A stretch of DNA of 64,000 nucleotides from Halothiobacillus sp. (GCA_024635755.1 JAGXIF010000007.1:62001-126000), one strand, 5' to 3'; positions 19,338-27,563 are shown, counted from the stretch's first letter. Numbers and translations are program-made. The notes: generated by a model not told the origin, from the letters alone.

Positions 19338-21752
19338 TTAAGGCTCCCTCGCGTCCGGATCCGGCAGATCCTCTTCCGCAGCCAGCACGGTCTCGTGCAT
19401 CGTCAACAGGCTGTCGGGGTTCAGCGACAGGCTGGAAATACCCTGCTCAACCAACCAGCGGGTGATCTCGGGAAAATCCGACGGCGCCTGTCCGCAGATG
19501 CCGACGTACTTGCCCCGTCGACGGCAGGCCTCGATGGCCATCGCCATGATCTTGAGCACGGCAGGGTTGCGTTCGTCCAGCCCTTCGATCACCGACGAAT
19601 CACGGTCGACCCCCAGGGTCAGCTGGGTAAGATCGTTCGAGCCGATGGAAAACCCGTCGACATGTTCGAGGAATTCGTCGGCCAACAGGGCATTGGCCGG
19701 GATTTCGCACATCAGGTAGATCCGCAGCTCGTTCTCGCCCCGGGTCAGGCCATTTTCCGCCATGAGGGCCAGCACCCGGTCGACCTCCTCCACGCTACGC
19801 ACGAAGGGCAGCATCACCTGGGCATTGGTCAGCCCCATGACCTCGCGCACCCGGCGCAGGGCCTCGCATTCGAGGGCAAAGCTCGCGGCAAACGATTCAG
19901 CGTAATAACGCGAGGCCCCGCGAAACCCCAGCATGGGGTTTTCCTCGTGGGGCTCGAAGCCCTCGCCGCCGATCATCGAAGCATACTCGTTCGACTTGAA
20001 GTCGGACATGCGCACGATCACCGGGCGGGGGTGGAAGGCCGCGGCAATGGTGGCCACGCCCTCGGCCAGTCGCTGAATATAGAACTCGCGCCGGTCGTCG
20101 TAACCGGCGGTGTGTTGGTCGATCAGCGCCTGGGCTTCGGCATCGACCTGGTCGTATTCCAGCAGCGCCCGTGGGTGAATGCCGATGCGATTGTTGATGA
20201 TGAATTCGAGACGCGCCAGCCCCACGCCGGCGGCCGGCAGGAAGGACAGCCGGAATGCCTGTTCCGGATTGCCCAAGTTGATCATCAAGTCGGTCTGCGG
20301 CTTTTCCAGCGACTCGAGATTCAGCCGCTCGACGGTGAACGGCAGTTGCCCGCGGTAGACATGGCCGGCACTGCCATCGGCGCAGGAGGCGGTGACCTCC
20401 TCGCCATCGGGCACCCGCTCGGTGGCATCACCGCAGCCAACGATCGCCGGGATGCCCAGTTCGCGGGCGATGATGGCCGCATGGCAGGTGCGCCCGCCGC
20501 GGTTGGTGACGATCGCACCGGCGCGTTTCATGATCGGCTCCCAGTCGGGGTCAGTCATGTCGGTGATCAGGATCTCGCCGTCATCCAGGCGCCCCATGTC
20601 AGCCGAAGAGTCGATGATGCGGGCCCGGCCCGCGGCAATGCGCTCGCCGACACTCTTGCCCTCCACCAGCACCTCGCCCCGCTCCTCGAGCCGATAGGTG
20701 GCGTGCGTGGCCGCCTCTCGCTGGGAATGCACCGTCTCCGGGCGGGCCTGCAGGATGAACAGCTCGCCGGTCTCGCCGTCCTTGGCCCACTCGATATCCA
20801 TGGGGCGGTCTTCGCCCGCCTGCTCGCTGTAATGCTTCTCGATCTCGACGGCATATCGCGCCAGCGTGAGTACCTCGTCATCGCTGATGGCAAAACGGCA
20901 GCGCTCGTCTTCCGGGACATCCACGTTGCGCGTCGAGGCCCCATGGCGGGCGTCCTCGGTGTAGATCATGCGGATTGCCTTCTCGCCCAGTTGGCGCGAG
21001 ACGATCGGGCGAAAATTCCCCTTGAGCGTGGGCTTGTAGACGTAGAACTCGTCGGGATTGACCGCTCCCTGGACCACGTTTTCACCCAGCCCGTAGGCGG
21101 CGGTGATGAACACCGCGTCGCGAAAGCCCGATTCGGTGTCGATGGAAAAGATCACGCCCGAGGCGGCCAGGTCGGCACGCACCATGTTCTGCACGCCCGC
21201 CGACAGCGCCACGGCCATGTGGTCAAAGCCCTGGTGGACGCGATAGGAAATCGCCCGGTCGGTGAACAACGAGGCGAAGACATGCCGCACGCTGTCGAGC
21301 AACGCCTCCTCGCCGCTGATGTTGAGATAGCTCTCCTGCTGACCGGCAAACGAGGCGGTGGGCAGATCCTCCGCGGTGGCCGAGCTGCGCACGGCGACGT
21401 CGGGGTTCTCGCCATACTCCTCGCCCAGCTCACGGTAGGCCGCCACGATTTCCTCGGCCAGGTCATCGGGCATCTCGCCGCTGGAGATCCAATCGCGGAT
21501 CTGGTGCCCGGCTTTCTCCAGGGCAGCCACGTCATTCGTATCCAACGCGCCCAAGGTCTCGCGGATACGGTCGTCGAGGTCGTTGTGGCGGATGTAATGC
21601 CGGTAGGCATCCGCCGTGGTGGCAAAGCCACCCGGAACCTTGACGCCGCGATCGCCCAGCTTGGTCACCATCTCACCCAGTGAGGCGTTCTTGCCACCGA
21701 CGGTGGCGACATCATCCATCCCTAGTTCCGAAAACCGCCTGACAAAGCGCAT
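19338..21752 (-). CDS. ppsA: Phosphoenolpyruvate synthase
   Basis: Converts pyruvate, ATP and water to PEP, AMP and phosphate, for gluconeogenesis or carbon assimilation. The 804-residue form from MRFVRRFSEL (ATG 21752, AGGGAG upstream) shows the N-terminal ATP-binding domain (GGKNASLGEM; AVRSSATAEDLPTASFAGQQ), the swivelling domain with the phosphorylated His in GGRTCHAAIIARELG, and the PEP-binding barrel with SIGSNDLTQLTLG and the catalytic Cys of YVGICGQAPSD. The regulatory kinase gene ppsR is not adjacent. A longer frame to 21821 exists but lacks conservation. Confidence 0.97.
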   Translation of the reverse strand: MRFVRRFSELGMDDVATVGGKNASLGEMVTKLGDRGVKVPGGFATTADAYRHYIRHNDLDDRIRETLGALDTNDVAALEKAGHQIRDWISSGEMPDDLAEEIVAAYRELGEEYGENPDVAVRSSATAEDLPTASFAGQQESYLNISGEEALLDSVRHVFASLFTDRAISYRVHQGFDHMAVALSAGVQNMVRADLAASGVIFSIDTESGFRDAVFITAAYGLGENVVQGAVNPDEFYVYKPTLKGNFRPIVSRQLGEKAIRMIYTEDARHGASTRNVDVPEDERCRFAISDDEVLTLARYAVEIEKHYSEQAGEDRPMDIEWAKDGETGELFILQARPETVHSQREAATHATYRLEERGEVLVEGKSVGERIAAGRARIIDSSADMGRLDDGEILITDMTDPDWEPIMKRAGAIVTNRGGRTCHAAIIARELGIPAIVGCGDATERVPDGEEVTASCADGSAGHVYRGQLPFTVERLNLESLEKPQTDLMINLGNPEQAFRLSFLPAAGVGLARLEFIINNRIGIHPRALLEYDQVDAEAQALIDQHTAGYDDRREFYIQRLAEGVATIAAAFHPRPVIVRMSDFKSNEYASMIGGEGFEPHEENPMLGFRGASRYYAESFAASFALECEALRRVREVMGLTNAQVMLPFVRSVEEVDRVLALMAENGLTRGENELRIYLMCEIPANALLADEFLEHVDGFSIGSNDLTQLTLGVDRDSSVIEGLDERNPAVLKIMAMAIEACRRRGKYVGICGQAPSDFPEITRWLVEQGISSLSLNPDSLLTMHETVLAAEEDLPDPDAREP

Positions 21753-21871
21753 CGCTGGACTCTCCCTAATTGCTGCAAAACCGCTACTCGCTTGCCCGAG
21801 CTTAGCACCCCACTTGGCCACCGGTGGCTATGATCACTGCACGGCAATCTCACCGGGCCCGCCGGGCCGGC

Positions 21872-21899
21872 ATAACATTCGTCACGGCGAATGTATAAT
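21872..21899 (+). promoter_or_regulatory. Promoter with SqrR/BigR-like operator in front of the MBL gene
   Basis: A perfect -10 TATAAT (21894-21899) lies 16 bp after ATAACA (21872-21877). The spacer contains a perfect inverted repeat ACATTCG-N6-CGAATGT (21875-21894), whose core is ATTC-N8-GAAT (21877-21892), the pattern described for the persulfide-sensing ArsR-family repressors SqrR/BigR. The repeat touches both promoter elements, as a repressor site would. The regulator gene is not in this window. Confidence 0.6.
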
Positions 21900-21929
21900 G
21901 TTCGACAAACATCCCAACGGAGGGTCAAC

Positions 21930-22874
21930 ATGCGTTTACTCAACACCATGAGCGGTCTGGCCGCCGCCCTGCTTGCCCCCCTGGCAATGGCAGGTGCGGG
22001 TGACGATACCTATGAGCCCAAGGCCCAGCAGGTCAACGACAACGTCTATGCCATCATCGGTCCCACCGATGCGCGTACCTACAAGAACCACGGCATGAAC
22101 GCCAACTACGGCGTCATTACAACCGACGAGGGCGTGATCCTGATCGACGCCGGCCCCGGCGCATTCAGCGGCCCCTACATCGAACGCGCCGTGGCCGAGG
22201 TCAGCGACGAGCCTGTTCGCTGGGTGGTCAACATCGGGGTGCAGGATCATCGCTGGTTGGGCAACGACTACTTCAAGCGGCAGGGGGCGGAAATCATCGC
22301 CTTCGAGCAGACGGTCGCATCGCAGAAGGCATTCGCCGATCGGCACATGAGCGGCCGACTGCCCGACGCCCTGGGTGATCGCTTCGAGGGCACCGAGCCG
22401 GCCTATGCCGCTCAACAGCTGGAGGGCGAAACCGCGGCGATCACGCTGGGTGGCACCGCCATCGAGCTGTCATTGACCAATGCCCACTTCCCGGGCGACG
22501 CCATGGCCTACCTGCCCGAACAGGACGTGGTCTTTACCGGCGACCTGGTGTACGTGGACCGTATGCTGGGCATCCATCCCTGGTCGAATCCGCAAAACGG
22601 TCTAGAGGCATTCAAGCGGCTCGAGGGGATCGATCCGGAGTATGTCGTTCCGGGCCATGGCCGGGTCAGCGACATGGAGCGCGCGCGACGCGACACGGGT
22701 GACTACTACGACTTCCTAGTGAACACCATCGGCCAGGCGGCACGCAACTTCGAGCCCATGAGCGATGTATTGAGCGCCCATGAGGACATGGAACAATTCA
22801 AGCACCTCGAGCACTACGACAGCTGGCACGGCACCAACATGAACCGCACCTTCGTTCTGTTCGAAGGCATGTAA
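21930..22874 (+). CDS. Secreted metallo-beta-lactamase-fold protein with degenerate metal site
   Basis: 314 residues from the ATG at 21930 (GGAGGG 5 bp upstream). Residues 1-21 form a signal peptide (hydrophobic core then AMAGAG), so the protein is periplasmic. MBL motifs are recognisable: LIDAGPG (72-77), AHFPGD (185-190), FTGDLVY with Asp205, and VPGHG with His243. The metal-binding HxHxDH loop instead reads I102-G-V104-Q-D106-H107, so two of the usual zinc-1 histidines are missing. Overall it resembles SoxH/quinoprotein-relay type MBL proteins of sulfur bacteria; the substrate is unknown. A sulfide-type operator in its promoter supports a sulfur-related role. It is followed by a strong terminator. 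Confidence 0.85.
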   Translation: MRLLNTMSGLAAALLAPLAMAGAGDDTYEPKAQQVNDNVYAIIGPTDARTYKNHGMNANYGVITTDEGVILIDAGPGAFSGPYIERAVAEVSDEPVRWVVNIGVQDHRWLGNDYFKRQGAEIIAFEQTVASQKAFADRHMSGRLPDALGDRFEGTEPAYAAQQLEGETAAITLGGTAIELSLTNAHFPGDAMAYLPEQDVVFTGDLVYVDRMLGIHPWSNPQNGLEAFKRLEGIDPEYVVPGHGRVSDMERARRDTGDYYDFLVNTIGQAARNFEPMSDVLSAHEDMEQFKHLEHYDSWHGTNMNRTFVLFEGM

Positions 22875-22922
22875 GGCCGGTTCCATATCTCTGCCCAGAG
22901 CGGGGCGGAACGACTAACGGAA

Positions 22923-22949
22923 AACGGGGCACCCTGCCCCGTTTTTTTT
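22923..22949 (+). terminator. Rho-independent terminator of the MBL-fold gene
   Basis: Stem AACGGGGC (22923-22930) / GCCCCGTT (22936-22943) with a 5-nt loop, followed by a run of T to 22949. On the other strand it would be preceded by T-free DNA, so it acts mainly on + strand transcripts. Confidence 0.92.
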
Positions 22950-22975
22950 CGTTCTCTCGATTCGTCCCGCCGGCT

Positions 22976-23198
22976 TCAGCCCGGTACGGGACGCGCCATC
23001 TTGATGACCTCCACGGCGATCCGCTGGCCATCCGCGGTTATCCAACCAGTCCCCGCCGCGCTCGCCCACCACGTCGACCACAGGGACGCGTTGCCAGCGC
23101 CCATCAAGACGAATCTCGGCAAGATCGCCGTGCAGGGCCGCGGCCTCTAGCACGTCGAGGATGCCGCAGCACCAGTCAACCGCGTCAGGCTCGCGCAT
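22976..23198 (-). pseudogene. Rof-like (Rho-binding antiterminator) gene with a -1/+1 frameshift
   Basis: From the ATG at 23198 the product begins MREPDAVDWCCGILDVLEAA and resembles the Sm-fold Rof/YaeO family: a Cys-containing start, LE-rich helix, and strand pairs ending in VVDVV. After GGDWL (near 23045) the frame turns into unrelated sequence that reads straight through the neighbouring terminator to 22914. One base away, the expected last strand is intact: ITADGQRIAVEVIKMARP, stopping at 22976. Removing one C around 23042-23043 restores a 73-residue protein. Either a real inactivating frameshift or a sequencing error. It overlaps the upstream membrane-protein gene by 14 bp. Confidence 0.6.
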
Positions 23199-23397
23199 CG
23201 CGAGAGCGGCGGTCGGCGAGGAACAGGATCACCCCCAGCAGGAACCACAAAAAGGCGCTCAAGTCCTCGAACCAGCCGGTTTCGCTGAACAGGGCCTCGG
23301 CACGCTCGGGGGTGAGGGTCGCGCCTAGATAGACGAGAAAGGCGCAATAGACGAGCAGGGCCAGCGCGCTCCAGAGTACGATCGTCCGCTGGTTCAT
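23185..23397 (-). CDS. Small two-helix membrane protein
   Basis: 70 residues from the ATG at 23397. Two hydrophobic helices (about residues 6-26 and 46-63) flank a short acidic loop TPERAEALFSETGWFEDLS; the C-terminus is Arg-rich. No family is recognised. The ETGWFEDLSAFLWF segment looks like the first part of larger polytopic proteins, so it could be a truncated remnant, but the short form is also translationally linked to the Rof-like frame that starts inside its end. Longer upstream starts add only unconserved sequence. Confidence 0.55.
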   Translation of the reverse strand: MNQRTIVLWSALALLVYCAFLVYLGATLTPERAEALFSETGWFEDLSAFLWFLLGVILFLADRRSRDARA

Positions 23398-23482
23398 GGC
23401 ATCCGCTTCCCAAAGACAGGCATGTCTAGCGGCTTGCTCCCCACCCCACAATCCCGGGCTGCACCCCCGTTTCGAGCGCGCA

Positions 23483-24211
23483 TCAGTCGACATACGGACC
23501 CCGCTGCCGGATCGACTCGCCATGTGGTCGCCCGGCCGCGAGCATCAGCTCGCTGCCGGCATCCGCCTCGATACGGATCGTCGCCTCCTGCTCGACAAAG
23601 GCCGCCTGGGGCGGCTCCAACCGCTGGCCGTTGACGTTCGCTGCCCCCAGTCGCAGGTAGACAATCGCGCGCCAGCCGTCGGGGAGATCGATCGAGAAAT
23701 CGCTGCCCGTCTCCATCAGCAAGTGCCGGTAAAGTGCCGGCGTCTGTAGGCTCACGCGCCCCTGTTCGCCGGCGATGCGTCGCTCGCGCCCGCCGGCGAA
23801 CCCGATCTCCGGAATCACGTCGGCCGGCGCCTCCTCATAGGACGGCTCGATACCCTTCAGCCGTCGAGGCAGGTTCACCCATAGCTGGATGCCGGCGGTC
23901 TGCGAATCCACCGACGGCATTTCCGAGTGCGCCAGTCCGGATCCAGCGGTAAAGCGTTGCGCGCCACCCGGCCCCACACGGGAGACATTGCCTAGGTTGT
24001 CACGGTGCTCGATCTCCCCCTCGAACAGATAGGTCACCGCCTCGAAACCGCGGTGTGGATGTTCGGGAAAGCCGGTGCCAGGGGCGAGCTCGAAGTGGTC
24101 GAACATCACGAACGGATCAAAGTTCATGAATTCCGGCAGGGGCATCAGCCGCTTGACCCGGGCACCCGCCCCTTCCTGCATGACGGTCGCACTTCGGATG
24201 ACGATGCTCAT
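23483..24211 (-). CDS. Pirin-family bicupin
   Basis: 242-residue pirin-like protein; some members oxidise flavonols such as quercetin, others act as redox cofactors, and the physiological role here is not known. The N-terminal cupin has the metal-ligand motif FPEHPHRGFEAVTYLFEGEI, followed by GGAQRFTAGSGLAHSEMP and the pirin-specific QLWVNLPRRLKGIEPSY. The start ATG at 24211 overlaps the stop of the preceding glutathionyl-hydroquinone reductase gene as ATGA, so the two are coupled. This pairing with a quinone-reducing enzyme fits detoxification of quinones or phenolics. Confidence 0.9.
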   Translation of the reverse strand: MSIVIRSATVMQEGAGARVKRLMPLPEFMNFDPFVMFDHFELAPGTGFPEHPHRGFEAVTYLFEGEIEHRDNLGNVSRVGPGGAQRFTAGSGLAHSEMPSVDSQTAGIQLWVNLPRRLKGIEPSYEEAPADVIPEIGFAGGRERRIAGEQGRVSLQTPALYRHLLMETGSDFSIDLPDGWRAIVYLRLGAANVNGQRLEPPQAAFVEQEATIRIEADAGSELMLAAGRPHGESIRQRGPYVD

Positions 24212-25188
24212 CGGCTCATGTCCCGGTCGTGCGGTGCGAGAAAATCGATCTCGGGCCCCTTGGGCACGATGCCGGTCGGGTTGATCCAGTCGTGGCTGCG
24301 GTAATAGTGGTGCTTGATGTGCATCAGGTTGACTGTCTCGGCCACGCCCGGCCACTGATACAACTTCCGGGTAAAGGCCCAGAGGTTGGGGAAATCGACC
24401 AGCCGGTGGCGATTGCACTTGAAGTGGCCGAAGTAGACGGAATCGAAGCGCACCAGCGTGGTGAACAGCCGCCAGTCGGCCTCCGTGATTCGTTTGCCGG
24501 TCAGATAGCGTTGCGAAGCCAGCCTTGTCTCCAGGTCGTCGAGGGTTTTGAACAGGCAATCGAACGAGGCCTCGTAGGCATCCTGTGTCGTGGCAAACCC
24601 GCTGCGATAGACGCCGTTGTTAACGTTGTCGTAGACCTCGGCGTTGATCGCATCGATCTGGTCGCGCAGCTCAGCCGGGTAGTAATCGTCCCGATTGCCA
24701 GTCAACCCATCGAAGGCCGAGTTGAACATGCGGATGATCTCGGACGACTCGTTGTTGACGATGGTCTCGCGCTGCTTGTCCCAGAGTACCGGCACCGTGA
24801 CGATGCCGGTCACGGCCGGATCGGCCCGCGTGTAGAGCTCGTGCATGTACTGCGCCCCGTACTGGCTCTCCGCGGTCGCGCCGGGGAAGTCACCAAAGTG
24901 CCAGCCCTTCGGCCCCATATAGGGGTGGACCACATCGACCGTGACGATGTCGGTCAGGTCCTTGAGCGCGCGGAAGATCAGCGTGCGGTGTGCCCAGGGG
25001 CAGGCATAGGACACGTACAAGTGGTAGCGACCGGCTTCGGCGGGAAAGCCGCCCTCGCCGCTCGGACCCGGCGAACCGTCCGGTGTAATCCAGTGGCGAA
25101 ACATCGAGTCCTTACGGACGAACTCGCCGCCCTCGGACTCCGACTCGAACCAGTTGGTATGCAACGCGCCATCGATCAGCAGGCTCAT
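24208..25188 (-). CDS. yqjG: Glutathionyl-hydroquinone reductase (Xi-class GST)
   Basis: Reduces glutathionyl-hydroquinones back to hydroquinone using glutathione. The 326-residue form from the ATG at 25188 (GGAGGA 4 bp upstream) is nearly identical in length to E. coli YqjG, and the catalytic Cys63 sits in the class hallmark SYACPWAHRT. The family-specific MGPKGWHF, VPVLWDKQRETIVNNESSEI and the C-terminal helical domain with GVAETVNLMHIKHHYYRSH are all present. First gene of a two-gene unit with pirin. No regulator is adjacent. Confidence 0.94.
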   Translation of the reverse strand: MSLLIDGALHTNWFESESEGGEFVRKDSMFRHWITPDGSPGPSGEGGFPAEAGRYHLYVSYACPWAHRTLIFRALKDLTDIVTVDVVHPYMGPKGWHFGDFPGATAESQYGAQYMHELYTRADPAVTGIVTVPVLWDKQRETIVNNESSEIIRMFNSAFDGLTGNRDDYYPAELRDQIDAINAEVYDNVNNGVYRSGFATTQDAYEASFDCLFKTLDDLETRLASQRYLTGKRITEADWRLFTTLVRFDSVYFGHFKCNRHRLVDFPNLWAFTRKLYQWPGVAETVNLMHIKHHYYRSHDWINPTGIVPKGPEIDFLAPHDRDMSR

Positions 25189-25496
25189 TCGCTCCTCCAG
25201 AAACAGAACAGAAAGCCGGGGTATCCCGAAAACGAAGCGGAGTATGGACCAGTTGGACAATCAGGAAATCGAATAATGCCAGACCATTGCTTTGACATGA
25301 TCGGAGCATGACCGGATCCCCACGCCCCGCAAAGCCACGGTCGATCTAATGATCGGTGCGCGAGACGCCGGTTCCAACCGCCGACGCTTATGGCCCGATC
25401 ACAAGGTTTTGGGCCCGAAAACACGGCGGGAGCGGGCCTTTGCCCTTACCATGAAGCACCCCTCATCCTGCCCAGCCGGAGCACGCCCCAGACCTA
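25189..25496. other. Divergent intergenic region between yqjG and the YeeE gene
   Basis: 308 bp with no supported gene; it must hold both promoters. A GC-rich hairpin GGCCCG (25412-25417) / CGGGCC (25433-25438) followed by TTTGCCCTT precedes the YeeE gene on the + strand and could be a weak terminator or leader structure. A lone consensus TTGACA at 25292-25297 on the + strand has no matching -10. No ATTC-N8-GAAT element was found here. Confidence 0.55.
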
Positions 25497-26750
25497 ATGA
25501 GCATCGAGTTCACCAACACTCCGTGGCTGCTGATTCTCGCCGGTGCGGCGGGGATCGGCCTGCCGTTCGGACTGATCGCAGCGGCCACGCGCTACTGCAA
25601 TATGGGCGCGGTGTCCGACTGGGTGCTAACCGGCGATCCGGGGCGCATGCGGGCCTGGCTGCTGTCGATCGCGGTGGCGGTCGCCGCCGTGGCCCTGCTC
25701 GAGGCCGGGGGGGTGTTCGACCTAGACCAGACCCGGGTCAACTACCGTGCTGCCGAGTTCCCGTGGCTACGCTATCTGCTGGGCGGAGTGTTGTTCGGCA
25801 TGGGCATGGTGCTCGCCGGCGGCTGCACCACGAAAACACTGGTCAATATTGGTCAGGGCGACATGAAATCGCTGTGGGCCTACGTCGTGGTGGGTCTGAC
25901 TGCCGCCGTGCTGCTCTACTGGCCCGAGGCGCGCTGGTTCGTCGACCAGACGCTGGCCTGGCCGCATTTTAACTTCGAGGCCGTATCCATCGGGCACCAG
26001 GACATCGGCACCCTGATCGCCGGCATCGTTCCGGCCGGCACCCTGGAGCACTGGCGCCTGGGAACGGCGCTGGCGGTGTCCACGGGGCTGGTGGTCTGGC
26101 TCTGGCGCCTCGACGGCGGGCGGCAGATGCGCCGAGCCGACGTGATCGGCGGGCTCGGCATCGGCCTGGTGATCACGGCCGGTTGGTTGTGGACCGGCTC
26201 GCCGACCGGGCAGCACCTGATGGGCGAGGCGGCACTGGCATTCGACCCGCCGATGGGCACGGGCACCCAGTCGTTGAGCTTCGTCGCCCCGGCCGCCGAG
26301 GTGCTGCGCCTGGCCGAGGATCCCGCCATCGGCCTGGTCACATTCGGCATCGTGGCGATGCTCGGGGTAATCGTCGGCGCGGGCGTCTGGGCGGTAATGC
26401 GGGGCCATTTCCGGCTCCAGGGCTTCCGTGCCTGGACGCAGTTCGTCTCCTACTCCGTCGGCGGCCTGTTGATGGGCGCTGGCGGCATCATCGCCATGGG
26501 CTGCTCGGTCGGCCAGGGGCTCTCCGGCAGTTCAACGCTGGCACTGGGCAGCCTAATCGCGCTGGGCGGCATCGTCCTGGGCGCGTTCGTCACCCTCAAA
26601 ATCATGCTCTACCGGGCGCTCTACCCGGAAAGCCGGCGACGCTCGTTCGTCTGTGCCCTGATGGCCGACATGCGGTTAATCCCGCGACGCTGCCACCCCT
26701 TCCGCGACGAGGCCCCTAGCGGCGCACCGCCCAACGGCTGTTCCCGCTAG
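25497..26750 (+). CDS. YeeE/YedE-family sulfur-compound transporter
   Basis: Polytopic inner-membrane protein of the family that includes the thiosulfate channel TsuA/YeeE. It has 417 residues with about nine or ten hydrophobic helices. The conserved transport cysteines are visible: Cys34 in ATRYCNMGA, Cys110 in LAGGCTTKTL and Cys336 in AMGCSVGQGLSG, each in the short pseudo-repeats that line the pore in the known structure. A soluble TusA/YeeD partner is not adjacent. The ribosome-binding site is weak. The C-terminal 30 residues are hydrophilic and Arg-rich. Its stop shares a CTAG with that of the convergent lipoprotein gene. Substrate (thiosulfate or another reduced sulfur species) is inferred. 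Confidence 0.9.
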   Translation: MSIEFTNTPWLLILAGAAGIGLPFGLIAAATRYCNMGAVSDWVLTGDPGRMRAWLLSIAVAVAAVALLEAGGVFDLDQTRVNYRAAEFPWLRYLLGGVLFGMGMVLAGGCTTKTLVNIGQGDMKSLWAYVVVGLTAAVLLYWPEARWFVDQTLAWPHFNFEAVSIGHQDIGTLIAGIVPAGTLEHWRLGTALAVSTGLVVWLWRLDGGRQMRRADVIGGLGIGLVITAGWLWTGSPTGQHLMGEAALAFDPPMGTGTQSLSFVAPAAEVLRLAEDPAIGLVTFGIVAMLGVIVGAGVWAVMRGHFRLQGFRAWTQFVSYSVGGLLMGAGGIIAMGCSVGQGLSGSSTLALGSLIALGGIVLGAFVTLKIMLYRALYPESRRRSFVCALMADMRLIPRRCHPFRDEAPSGAPPNGCSR

Positions 26751-27436
26751 GAAGCGTCCAAACCATAACGGAGCATCGGGGCGCGGCCATCCTCCAGCAC
26801 CCGCTCGCCCATCGGGGGGGGAAACGTCAACCTCGCCCGCCCCTGGGGAGGCACTTCCTGCCGATCGCCCCAGTCGATCGAGCCCGATGCGTCATACCGG
26901 GCTACCCGATAGGCAAATGCAGTGTCGCTGTTGTTGACCAACACCAGGTGACTGGTGATTTCCGGCCCCGACGCGATACCCACCTGGCCGCGCACCCGCT
27001 CGATGTTTTCCTGCACGTAAGGCGGCACGCCGACATAGAGCGTGTGCTGGTGGAGCTTGAGATTCACGTGGGACAAGCCGCTCATGGATGCCCCCGACTG
27101 GGCATCGAGCACGATCATGTTGCCGAAGGTCGCCTCGCTCTTCTCCCCGGCGGGGGCACAGGCGCGATAGCGGGTGTCCGGAAAGACACCAGAAAGCACC
27201 CAGTTCGTCCAGCCGAGGCTGCCTTCGCGCTGGGCCGTGCGCGCACCACGGTCACAGTCGTCGGTGAGCACGCGCGCGGCGGCGAACAGCCCACGTGTCT
27301 CCGGCGTGCGGAAGTCACTGACATCCAGCTCGGCCTCCACATCGGCCTGGCAGCCGGCCAGCCCCAAGGACAGGCCGGCCAGGAACAAAAACGCCAACGG
27401 TGAAGAGGCGCGTGACGAGAAACATGTGGAACGCAT
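26747..27436 (-). CDS. Predicted lipoprotein of unknown function
   Basis: 229 residues from the ATG at 27436 (GAGGG 5 bp upstream). A lipoprotein signal peptide ends in the lipobox LAGC with acceptor Cys29, followed by QADVEAELDVSDFRT. The mature part has a cysteine pair and predicted beta-rich segments but no motif I recognise. The gene contains a run of eight C on its coding strand (26814-26821) that encodes Pro residues close to the C-terminus, and a run of nine G lies 51 bp upstream of its start codon; both are potential slippage sites. Lipid-anchored to the inner face of the outer membrane is the likely location. Confidence 0.72.
   Translation of the reverse strand: MRSTCFSSRASSPLAFLFLAGLSLGLAGCQADVEAELDVSDFRTPETRGLFAAARVLTDDCDRGARTAQREGSLGWTNWVLSGVFPDTRYRACAPAGEKSEATFGNMIVLDAQSGASMSGLSHVNLKLHQHTLYVGVPPYVQENIERVRGQVGIASGPEITSHLVLVNNSDTAFAYRVARYDASGSIDWGDRQEVPPQGRARLTFPPPMGERVLEDGRAPMLRYGLDAS
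26814..26821. repeat. G8/C8 homopolymer inside the lipoprotein gene
   Basis: Eight consecutive G on the + strand, read as eight C in the coding strand, within codons for consecutive prolines about 25 codons before the stop. Gain or loss of one base would change the C-terminus and abolish the overlap with the YeeE stop. Confidence 0.9.
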
Positions 27437-27486
27437 GATGGCCCTCGCAGGCTGTGCATCGGCCGGCGATTCTAGCATTCGGCCGA

Positions 27487-27495
27487 CCCCCCCCC
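27487..27495. repeat. C9 homopolymer in the divergent promoter region
   Basis: Nine consecutive C between the start of the lipoprotein gene (27436, leftward) and the Na/Pi transporter gene (27564, rightward), where a length change could alter promoter spacing. Confidence 0.9.
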
Positions 27496-27563
27496 GACAT
27501 CTGCACCGCGGGCCAAAGCTCGGGTGGCTCGCATCCCGGCGCGGACCTGCCTAGAATTGCCCT

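Noticed and set aside
19329-21683. 784-codon open frame antisense to ppsA
   Set aside because: Lies wholly opposite a well-conserved gene; in GC-rich DNA such antisense frames stay open by codon bias and the product has no recognisable domain. The same applies to long frames at 17744-19261, 30295-31860, 42478-43944, 43934-45562, 55566-57620 and 58936-60792.
22914-22975. C-terminal extension of the Rof-like frame through the MBL terminator
   Set aside because: It reads the terminator stem as codons and replaces a conserved strand that is intact in the neighbouring frame.
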